From NCBI GenBank assembly GCA_036877525.1, contig JAZGTH010000142.1, positions 310,001-374,000 of the forward strand: 64,000 nucleotides of DNA, in the 5' to 3' direction. This document shows, piece after piece, positions 34,590 through 46,500 of this stretch (the stretch's first letter is position 1; every line of letters begins with the position of its first letter). The notes under the pieces are model-generated. The model did not search any database, was not told the origin of the DNA, and was given only the letters and a program-made list of their open reading frames with translations. The stretch is from Chromobotia macracanthus. Taxonomy: Eukaryota; Chordata; Actinopteri; Cypriniformes; Botiidae. Both the position numbers and the translations under genes were made by a program.

Positions 34590-37500
34590 GTGTACAGCTG
34601 TCAGCGTTTATGAGAAGTGTGGAGTATCTCTGCTGCCACAGTAGGAATGATTGGTATAGGGTTTATCTCATCAGAAAGATCTGCAGTCTTCAAGGTGTTG
34701 AGTATGTCCAGAAACTTCTACCACTGGAGCAGTTTAGATGGCTGTTTCCACAGGAGATTCTTGAGTCTGTGAGTTTTACTTTCTTTATAACACTGCATAA
34801 GATTGACATAAACTGTATTTGTGCTTTAACAGTATTTTTCATTTCTCTCAGAATCAAGAATTCAGCCAGATGGACCAGTATCTAGTGTGTGGAATGGACT
34901 ATAAAAGTATTAGAGATGCCATAGCCAAAGCCATGCTGGATGGCAACATGGAGAAGTTACATAAAGCCATTAAGGTATTAATTTATTCTGAACATGTGGA
35001 CTCTGCTCCAAATCTTAGTGAGCTGTTTACCTAGATTCAAATTTAAGGCAATATAAGCTTTTAATGTGAAGTACTGCAATCCATTGTGAAAACACTGTGC
35101 TCTATCATTCATTTGCTCTTTGTAAAATATTATTCAAGATGGTGCACAGAGAAATAATTGTAATACTGAAACATTTCAAGTATTAGTGATTCATATTTTG
35201 AATTTAGTTTGTGAAGTCTCTTGACCTTGGCCGAAATTAAACCATGCATACATGTCATATCAAATATGGTGACACTGTTAACATTAAATCCCATTGAGAT
35301 ATAATGTTATCGGTGTGGAGCCATATATCCATCCATTTTCCAAACCCACTTGTCCTCTTCAGGGTCACAGGGGGCTGGAGCCTATCTTAGCATCTCGGGC
35401 CATAGGCAGGGTACACCCTGAATAGGTGGCCAGTCTATTGCAGGGCAAACACACACACACACATTCACTAAGGGATGTTTTGGATGTTTTTTCAACTTAC
35501 CTAACTTGCATGTCTTTGGACTGTGGGGGAAAACTGAATACCCTGAGGAAAGCCATGCTGACACAGGGAGAACATGCAAACTCCACACAGAAAGGCCTCT
35601 TAGCTCAGCCTGGGCTCAAACTAGGAGCCTTCTTGCTGTGAGGCAACAGTGCTACCCAATTTAATAAAACACATTTATTAATCTGTATATAGATTATTTT
35701 TATGATGGCTACATGTGCTTTTTGAAGCATCTGCCTTTTAACTTTATGGACCTATAGGAATTAAAGATTTTTTAAACATTTTTTGTAGTAACCAGCACTA
35801 CTTTGTCAGTGCTTTGATTGTTCAGCAATTCATTTTTGTAAGACTTATACTACATCTTTACTTTAAGGATTGTAACTGCACACCGATGAAGACGGCTGTT
35901 TATCTCCTGATGGCTTTGTTTAGAGAGGTGACCTCCATGTACAGAGTTCCCAACATGCACCCTAACCCTGTGGTAAAAACACATATACATTACACCAGAG
36001 ATTTGATGCATCACATCTGAAATAACAAAGTTCTGAAGTGTATTAATTCATTCATTTTTTCATGTTTTTTGGTCTTGTGTAGCAATGTGCTGCACTTGAA
36101 GACTTTATCAGGAGCTCAGATGTCTTTGTCAATAATGAAATGAGGACATTTGCTCAGGCATTGGTAAAAAATCACTTGCAAGCTTTGAGTGTACCTGTGC
36201 AAGGGTCTGGCAGAGAAAATGTGCTTGTGGAGATCACAGTTCACATGGCTGCAATACTGCTGTGTGGAAATCTGCCTATACTTCAGCCATTGCAGCACCT
36301 GGCTCTGTCCCCACACAATATGACGGTATGAACTCTTTTCATAATAAAGACATGACTACATAGTCACATGACTACAACTGTGTGATATTTCCTTACAGGC
36401 TTCATTTGTCCCCACCATGCCTGATGACATGTTGGCCATTGCTCAGCAGGCCATGGGACCCCTTCAGTGGTACTGTAAGTAGATTCTGTTTTGCAGACCG
36501 CAGCAAAATTCTACACCTAGTCAGTCCCAGAGTCGTTATGATGTAGTATTCATGTTATTGTTAACCAGAGGATTAAGTTGTTATGTAGTTTAATAGTACA
36601 ATTTAAACCTAAAATTATTTAACATTATGAAACCCAAGATTAAATTTATGTCCTCTATTTTACTTAGTTTCTTAATTTATGTTAGAAGTTATGCAAAAAT
36701 CAACAGTGGAGCTCATACCTTTATTTTTATCATTTTAAAGATTCGATTAATTTCAAATTTTTAACAAAAATGTGAGGTTGGGGGATTTTTGGGGGGTTTT
36801 TTTTTTTTAAAAAAAAAACAATTTTTTTTTTTTTTTTTTTTTTTTTTTCCCTTTGTGGAGATCATTACCTTTAGATTCTTGCATTGGTGTTTTGTTCTTG
36901 GCAGTTTGTCCTAATGGTCATCCGTGCACTGTTGGTGAGGTAGGGCCATGTGACTTTACTTAACGTTATCTGCATACAATCACAGCATTTGATTTAACAT
37001 TTAGTCATCAGTGGTAGTAGCATGTCTGTCTCCATAACTACTATTTTTGATATTACTTTACTATTATTATCCCTCTCCTATTGGCACCTGTCTAGTGTGG
37101 TCGCCCCGTGCAGCTGGGTCGCTGTCCAGACTGTAATGCAGCAATAGGGGGCACAAATCACAACCCTATTCAAGGTTTCCGAATCATGCAAATACAGTAA
37201 GTTACACTGACAGTAAATGCTTGTTGTTCCCTTTCAGTCAATCACATTTAACGTTATGTCAACGTACTGACATATGACGTATGGGGTGTCGCTTAAGAGC
37301 CCTATCACCTTTGAGTAGTAGAAAAACAAACCAATGAACATTGGTCCGAGAGGAAAGAGCCAATGAGCATTTGGGCAAAGGATTTGCGTGCAGAGTCACG
37401 CCCACCCAGAAGCAGGTATAAAGCTGGCCGCAACTAACTTTCATTTAGATTTTTGCTTCAGGGTCGAGTGTGCGCTACTCGCATTTCACTCATCTATTGT

Positions 37501-40500
37501 CTTTGAGTTCCTCAGCGTCTGCTGCGTGTGACGGCACAATCAGTGATTCTCACTTGCTTCCGGTGGTGGTCCACTCGGCTCTTTGGCAGACCTGGTTATA
37601 AAAGGGTGAGTATCTAAAGAGTGAAATTCCGTTCTAAAAGAGCTCCTACTAATGGCTGGCTTATTTTTAAAGACATTTTCCATCCATGTGTTTCTGGATG
37701 CAGTCACATCTCATCTGATAGCCATGTTTGCTGCATCACATGCCTGGGCAAGGCATGCTGAGGCAGTGTTTGTGGTCAGGTTGTGCTCTTATTATAAGAG
37801 CATGGCCATCTTGACACTGCGGTCATGGCTCTCTCCTTTCTCGGGAGATCGAGCCCCCTCAGCTGCTACCCATTCTGTTGCACTGGCTACACACCTGAAT
37901 GCGAAAGAGTTGGTTAGCACTTTGTAAGCTCTCAGAGTGATGGTGGAGACACTCCCGATGGGTCAGTCCCCGCAGACCTCCCAGTCCTCTGCAGTGTCGG
38001 GATCAGAGCTGCCGGGTGACAGTGTGGTTCCCTGCTTCAGAGGACCGGATGTTGATCACTGCATTGGAGAGTGGGCTGCTCTTCTCTGCGGACGAGGCAG
38101 AACTTTCCCCTTCGGGCTGGGTCGTTCCTACTCAGAGCTGATGGCCATGCTTGCCCAGGTGCCTTTGGACTGGAGTAGAGCCTTCCACCCAGTCCAGAGC
38201 ACTCATGGCTGGATGATTGGTTCCTCTGGGCTGCATGGGACTCCCAGTCCCATCCCACCCTGGTGCCTTTCCGGATGTGCATGAGAAGGTTGTAAGTTGT
38301 GGAATGCACCTTTTCTGCCTGAAGCTGCTTTTCCTCCTCCACTCTCACTACCCTCAATGGGTGGGCTGCCAAGGGATGTGTGCAGATCCCTCCAGTGCAG
38401 TGTTCAATTACGGTGCACCTGTGCATGTAAAATGCTGCCACCTGGAGGAAGCGCCCGCGTCTCCCGTCCAAGGCCTGTAAGACTGCAGCAGCTCTGTGTA
38501 GTTGTCACACTGTCCTGCCATTGAATCTTCAGCCCTTGGTCGGACATTGTCTTTCTACGGGTCAGGGAGGATGAGGAGCAGGTCTTGCTGGTTGCGCCAT
38601 ACTGGCCCACCTGGACCTGTTTTTCAGACCTGATGCTCTTCGCGACAACCCTTCCCTGGTGGATTCCCCTGATGAAGGACCTTCTTTCTCAGGGATGGGA
38701 CACTATCTGGCACCCACACCCAATTTTCGGAACCGCCAATTGTGTTCCTTGGATGGGAAATGGAGAACCTGAGTGATTTACCCCTGGATGTGGTGGACAC
38801 TATCACTCAGACGAGGGCTCTTACTGTCGTGAAGTAGCGTCTCTTTGCTGACTGGTGTTCTTCCCGTGGAGAAAACCCCTGCATTGCCTGATCAGCTCTG
38901 TGTTTTCCTTTCTGCAGAAAGGGTTGGAACGGAGGTTGTCCCCTTCCACCTTGAAGGTGTACGTGGCCGTTATATCATCCCATCACCTAGCAGTAAAAGG
39001 TAAGTATTTAGGAAAGCATGGAATGGAGATGTTATGTCCCCTTGCCGCAAGCCTGATTCACCGCTGATTGGCTGGGACACATCTTGGCTCCTCAGCACAA
39101 ACCTAAATGAAAGTGAGTTGCAGCCGGCTTTATACCCACTTCTGGGTGAGCGTGACTTGGCACACAAATCCTTTGCCCAAATGTTCATTTCACTCTTTCC
39201 TCTCAGGCTAATGTTTATTGTCGTGTTTTTATATTACTCGAGGGTGATAGGGCTCTCAAGCGAGACCCCATACGTCAGTACGTTGACGTAACGTCTCCAT
39301 TTCCTCCGACATATGTAACCAAGAGATTCCTCTTATATTTTATGTAGCTATCGCATTGTGTATTGAATTTTTGTTTTGGAGTTAGGCGTTTTAATTATTA
39401 TTTACTTTACTTATTTCTATAGGTAGGTGCTTATCTGTAGGTGTTTTAAAAGTAATTGTTTAATTACACTTTGTAGAGGGGACCGCACTCAGTCGGGACA
39501 CATTTTGGGCGATGCAAAGCGTCGTGACAACCCTGACATGCAGGACACTAAGAATATGTCACCAGCCCCTTTTATTCTTCTTAGACTACTCACACACATG
39601 TCCATGATGCTGGGAGCTGGAAACAATCCACAGGTAGTACACCTGCAGACACGTTGATTCTTTCTGTCCATACTATATAATTCAGGTCAATACGTAAGCC
39701 TGAATCCATTGCTCATTTTCCTAGCAAGCTGAATTTCTAGGATGCTGTACTATGAACAACTGGCAGCAAAATGATAAAAACTTTCTAATCGTAAGCCATG
39801 TGTTTAAACTCTTTCATGTAGTTCTGAAAAGCTTCAGCAATAATAAGTTCAGCAAGAAAAATGTGCTTTACAATTACTCAATTCCATGAAGGCATCTGTC
39901 CTTCAACACACATTCATACACATATTTTGTGTTATTGGTTCAGGCTATCAGTAACATTTAGAATTGAGAATTAATTACTTATTCTTAGTTTCAAATTTAT
40001 TTAATGCAATAACTTCAGTGTAAACACGCTTAGACTATGAAAATAGTCTGCTGAGCGCTGACATTTGTCACACAGATGTGATATTATTCAAGTTTCTCTA
40101 GTTGTCTTTCAAAATTGTCAGACTGACCTTTACCCTACTACCATTTCTAGGTGATAATGGGGGCAGAGTAAGAGTTAGTATGCATTAATATGAGTTATTA
40201 TTCATCATTACACAGATAATGCTCAATAAAATCTAGGTAGGTAACAACCTACCAACACTACTGTGTATACTGTATGTAAAACCATATTTTCCAAAGCATG
40301 GATATCTTGTTTTCTGGCATTTTACCATTTGACATCCAGTAATGGCAGACTTTCTATTACAAGCAGTTAACAATAGAGTTAACGATATAAACAATAGAGA
40401 TGGCAAGCACACTAAGTTTTGAAATAGAACCCATTTGTGTTTTAATTTAACATGTTTTAATCATCAGATTTTCTATATCTGCCTGTGTCTTTATCGTTAA

Positions 40501-43500
40501 ATAGAGTATAATTCAAATGATCAAGCCTACTGTGCTGGATCCTGGGCTGTTCCTGATTTCCCATCTTCTAAAGGACATGGAACAGTTAAGCAGAGCTCTG
40601 GGGAAAGGGTTGGATGATACAGTCAACACCATACATCTCACCATCCACAGTCTATTGGAACCCCATCAGTCCAGCCAGTGTAAAAGCACACACATCTTAC
40701 CTTGTGTTATTTGTCATATTGATCCCATGTTAGAATTTTACTGAGTATAATGTGATTTGAATATATGATGAATTGTGGGTGATTTTATTGTGTATTTAAT
40801 GTTCCATTTTATATTCCACATAGGGCCTGTTTTATATAATCAAACCCTTTCAACTAAAGAAGCAAGAAATGCTTGGGAAAATGCCATGAATGCTGATGTC
40901 ATCACACATCAGCTTAAGGTAAACAACATGTCATCTTTTAGTGTCACATCACCCAGATCTAATTATTTTGCATCTTAATCCTTGCACCTGGTCTGTGATT
41001 GGTTGTGTAAAATGCACACCATAACATCAACAACACAACAGAAATTAAGACTGTGAGTACATATAAATGTACCCAGAGTGACAAGTTTTGATCTTGCAGT
41101 TTAAGTTGTTCTTGCATTTGTTTTATCTTTGACTTTCCATGCTGGAAAGTCAAAGTCATCTGTCTCATTCTCTTGCATTTGCTTTCGTCCACTTTTCACT
41201 CAGGTGTTGGAGCATAAGCTAAAGGAAATTAATGATTTCATCAGGAAAGATGAGCGAGTCTCTTCTAACCCAGTGTTGAAGTTGACATTTGGGGAACCAG
41301 TGCTTTTCCTGCGCTCTCTGCCACAGAAGTCCCTGATCCATAACTCCTCCATTTGGAGCTGCAGAAAGAAGATCTCAGTGTTGAGTCTGGCACATATTGT
41401 GGAGCAGAACAATGGCAGAGATACTCTACCTGTGCTCTGGAAGTTCCTACAGAAAGTAAGACATCCAGCAACCCCAGCGTTTCTAATTACATGCAGTTGA
41501 ACAACCAGATATTAAAGCTAAATGTTGCCTGCAAACATTTGTTTTAGGAGGCGGAGCTACGGCTGGTGAGGTTCCTTCCTGAAATCTTAGCTCTCCAAAT
41601 GGATTTGGTGAAGAAGTTCCAGAACATGACAGATTTAACTTACAGCACCATAGCAGAGTTCCTGCAAAGTCAGAAAGCAGGTACTGACCAAAATAGACAA
41701 TATGGCAAGACAAGATCTATGGCAAGATCTTTTTAAAATCCATTTCAGTATGCATGTTCAGAGTTTATAAAGAGGTGACCCAGTTGTGTTCATGTTGAGT
41801 TGAGTTTTGTTTAAAAACATTCATACCATTTTTAACAAGATGCCTCGAAAAAATTTGTGTAATCATCAAGTAAAAAGTGAAAGCATATTTTTCATACATG
41901 TTTTTGAAGCAAGGATATCATGTTTTCTAGGATTTTTACCATTTGATGTTTGACAACCTGAACTGTTTTTCTATTTTTTAAGAGACTTAATGCAGGTCTC
42001 CAGGTTCTTCCCCATGATATCATTTCCTGCTTCATGGGTTTCTTGTCATATGACAACAAAATGTTGGTTATACCAACCTGACATAGATTGGGCAGGGATT
42101 TAGAATTTGTAATGAAAGATTACGGCACACTACTATTAAAAACAAACTTAAAATTAGTTGATCTTTTTATGATCCATTTCTGTGATTTCATTTAACAGCT
42201 GCACTCCCTGCTTGGTATGAAAACCGAATAAAAATCTTCTTGTCTACATGGAACCAGCTCAGAGTGTCTCTGGCCACCACAGGTAAGCCAGTTCCTACAT
42301 AGTCCCACTGCAGAGTAATTAGGACACAAACATTTTATCCCTAGATAAATGAAAAATGTGATCATCCATCTATTTTGTGTCAGGGGAGATAAAGCTGCCA
42401 GCTGAGTACACTCAGCAGGATCTGAGTGTGGATGCAGACCTGCAGGTGTTGCTGCCACAGAGACGTGGTCTGGGCCTGTGCGCCACTGCCCTCGTCAGCT
42501 ACCTCATCACCCTTCATAATGACCTGGTTTATGTTGTAGAGAAACACACCGGAGAGGACACAGGGTAAAGCATTCAAGGCAATTCCACCATTGTTTGCAG
42601 TTGCAGTCACAATTTGATATGTAACTTCTCAGAGTAAATATTATTTAGCAGTATATTTGTATGTATAATTGTAAACCTCTGTACTACAGTGCAGGCAGCC
42701 TCTAAAAAAATCTGTCAGTTTCATATGGTTGAGATCAGGAAATAAATGTGTGCTTGCTGTGCATGTGAGAAAAATCAAAACATTGCTTTGAAATCAACAG
42801 ATTTTGGCATATTTTGCACATCTTATTAGCATTTTCAACCAGCCAAATTTTAAGACCAAAGTGTGGCAAAGCAATGCATATGTAACCTGAGATGTTCCCT
42901 TTCGAGAAAATTCAACGCTGCATCATGCTTGATGAACAAGCCACAGCGAGATGCTGTGAAACATTGGAACTGAGAACATCAGAAGCAGAAAAAGACTTGT
43001 CAGCACAGGAGGACCCGAGTTCCTGAAGTATTCCCAAGGCACCTTGGGAATATAGTCTGGTCTAGGGTGCAAAACAGAAAGGCCTCAGCCGTCTGGAACC
43101 ACGTAGAAAATGAGACACCAAGGGATGTCTCCCAGTAGAGGCTTCATCATTAGGTTTGTGACTAACCCTGCAGAAAGGTGCTCTTGGAGAAACTTAAGCA
43201 CAGACTCCTCAGAGGTGAACATTGCCACTTCTGCCCGACCTTACTTCTGCCAAATGGACTCCACCACTCATTGATGGAGCCTCCTTTCCCTGAACCTCAG
43301 CCCCTGCCTCGACAGGATATCTGCTCACAGATTTGTATGCCCTGGGATGTACATTTCTCTGATGGAGAGCAGCCTGGTCTTTGCCAAAAGAAGACACAGA
43401 CGCAGCCCTCCCTGAAAATTTATGTATGACAACACTGTGGTAATGTCCGTACAGATTGAAACATGTTGGCCGTAGAGGTCCGAGAGAAAGTGCTTCAGAC

Positions 43501-46500
43501 AATTATGCCCGCATCGTAGTGGTGTCCCAAATCCCCCAGAAAATTAGTTCTCTGGACAGAAGAAAGCATGCTCTTCTTGGGGTTAAGTCTTCGCCCTCAG
43601 CACCTCATATGAGCTGACACATCATTTCAATGCCATGTAGCTAATACTTGGGAGCTGGCCATGACTAGCCAGTCTGCTATGTAATATAGAACGTGAATGC
43701 CCTGCAGTCCCAAGGGAGCCAGAGCTGCATCCACACACTTCTTGAAGGTGCAAGGTGATAGAACTAGGCCAAAAGGAAGCATACGGTGTTGGTAAGCTTC
43801 GCCCCGAAAGCAAACCTAAGAAACTTCCTGTATTCTGGCAATATCTCAATGTGAATGTATGCATTCTTCAGATCTAGTATGACAAACCAGCCCTTGGACT
43901 GGATGTGACACACAATCTGCATGAGTGTTAACATCTTGAATCTATAGCTTCTCAGAGACCGATTCAAGTGATGCAAATCTAGAATTAGACACAGCTCCCC
44001 TTCATTCTTGGGAACTATAAAATATTGGCTGTAAAAACCCAGTTCTCTCATCTGAGGGGGAATGTGTTCTGTAGCCCCTTTCTCCAAGAGACTCTCCAGT
44101 TCCCTGGCCAACACTAAATGCTGCTCTCATACTACTAAAGTCTGCAAAATGCAGTTGAAACGAGAAGGACAGGAGGCAAACTAAATTCTGTACCCTCTCT
44201 CTACTGTACTTTACAGCCATGGGGATGAACATGGAGATGAGGTACCATCCTGTCTATCTGTCCAGTCTCCTGAAACAGAGCACTGGTAGGAGGAGTCTGG
44301 ACAGATTAACTGCCAGATGCTTCTGTCTCTGAAACACCTGGGGCGCATGAGCAACCACGTTGGCCTTCTGCTGCTGCCTATAGTTTAAAAGAAGAAGAAG
44401 AGGTGGATGAACCACCTGACGCTGCAGCTTCCTGGCCTTGGTGGGGAAGAAGCTCCTTGAACATCTCTGATTGCTTCTTAACCTCAGTATCTGTCAATGA
44501 CAGAGCTGACGGCACCGCTCAGTGGAAGTGATTCGCACTCAATATACATATGTGTCTCCCAGTGTTATATATCATGGACAAGGTGGCACATACATTTTAA
44601 ACTCTTCACTCATATTTTTCTCTTTTTTCTTTCTCAGACTATTTGCTTCCTAGTGCTGTCTTCTTTTTTTCTCACACTTAGACCTGACTAACAAGCAGAC
44701 AAACAGGCTTTTTCAGAGTCAATTAAAAAGTCTGAATTACAGAAACCACTCAATCGACTGTCTTTGGCTTCTGATTGCTGCTCCACGATAAGGCCACCTG
44801 TAATTGAGGGTCTACAATCAGTTTTTTTAGGGGGAATAAATGCAAGTGACAACATCTTTTGTGACAGGACAGTATATTTACAAAAAAACTGGTCTATTTG
44901 TTAATGTACTCAAAAATGTTGGTGCTGATGGGGGTGATGTGAGTTTGAATCTGCCCTGCAACATTTCACTGTTATTTTGCCTCTTTTCTACAAAAAAAAG
45001 ATTTTCTCTATTATAATTTAGGTATTTAGAAAATATAACAAATATAATTTATAAAATACTATGATAATTCTTGTCTTCCAGTTACACAGTAAGCCCAGCT
45101 GACCTGACAGAGCTGCATGTCATCCGTTACGAGTATGAACGAGATCTGTTGCCTATGGTGCTGTCTAACTGTCAGTACAGCATGCAACGTGGCAAGGAGA
45201 CACTGCTGGAGTATGACCTGCCAAAAATCCAGCAACAAATCCTCATCCGGTTCCTACAGGGCAAACCACACATTACCATTAATGTACGTCACTCTCAACA
45301 CCAGAGGAATGTTGCACCAAAGTATTTCTCATTGAGTGTTGATACAACCAGGGTTTATCAAGTAAAAACATCCAGTAAAAACACTCGCTGAACTAGTTAC
45401 CTGCTGAATGGGGAATTTATCTGTTTTTTCAGAGGCGTTTTTCTTAAGTTTTGGTAGAGTAGATAATGGAGTCTATATATGTATTTTTTTCAGGGGATTC
45501 CGACACTTGTGAGCAGACATGACAGAAATTATGAGATCATATTAAAAGACGTAAAAAGCAAAGTTCAACAAGTAAGTTGATTTTAAATGTACAGGCTGAA
45601 CTTTTAATATGTTATTGACTGATAACAGCAATACATGCATAATAAAATCCATCTGTCAAGCTGCATTGTAATTGTGTTTCCACAGGAGTCATTGCAGCCT
45701 CTCATCCAGCATGACCTTGTGAAAGAGCTGCAGTCCTACAGCAACGTCTGTGAAGCACTGTCCACGGTCGAGCTGGCCCTCGGTTTTCTTGCCATGACGG
45801 GCGGAGAGCCTTACATGCAGCTGAGCAGTTATTTGAAGGATGTGTTACAGATGGCCGACCACATGGCCCCACACATCTTCAAGGTTGATCATGAACACAC
45901 TTTAAATATTTCAGACAGTAGTCAGATTACAGACACCGTCATAAACACTATTTACTGAGCTCAGAAATCCACAGCAGGGAGGGATTAAACTATACCAGAA
46001 TATTAAGTCTGAATTAAGCTATCACTCTTTCCACCATGCTGTAAAAGACCAAATTGAATTTTAAAATTAAAAATGGAATTGTTCTGTCCTTGTTCTGTAA
46101 AATTGTAAAAAACAAGGCTGCATGCAAAATGTTTTTAAAATGAGTTCATTTTAAAATTAATTGAGTACCACTTATATTTCGACATTGTTCTATAATTGTC
46201 TTTGTTGGATACAGTCAAGGTTAAGACCACTGAGGCTGGATAAGCCAATCATGAAAATTTAATGTATTATTCAAAAGGGAAAGGAACACCAATTTTTACC
46301 CTGTTGATTTTGATGGGTAATGCTGTAGTCTGTAGTCTACCATTATGTATCTGTATTCTGGTAGTACAGAGAGATCTGAGTCTGTTAGTGGTAATTGTGT
46401 TTTGTGCAGGCTTTAAGCAGGTGCAGTCTAAAACACTGTGTGACACTGTGGCAGTTGCTCAGCTCTCTGAAATCAGAGACTATGCTGCGCCTGAAAAGGG

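Noticed and set aside
38037..38471. 144-codon minus-strand open frame
   Set aside because: It is the opposite-strand shadow of DIRS element coding sequence.
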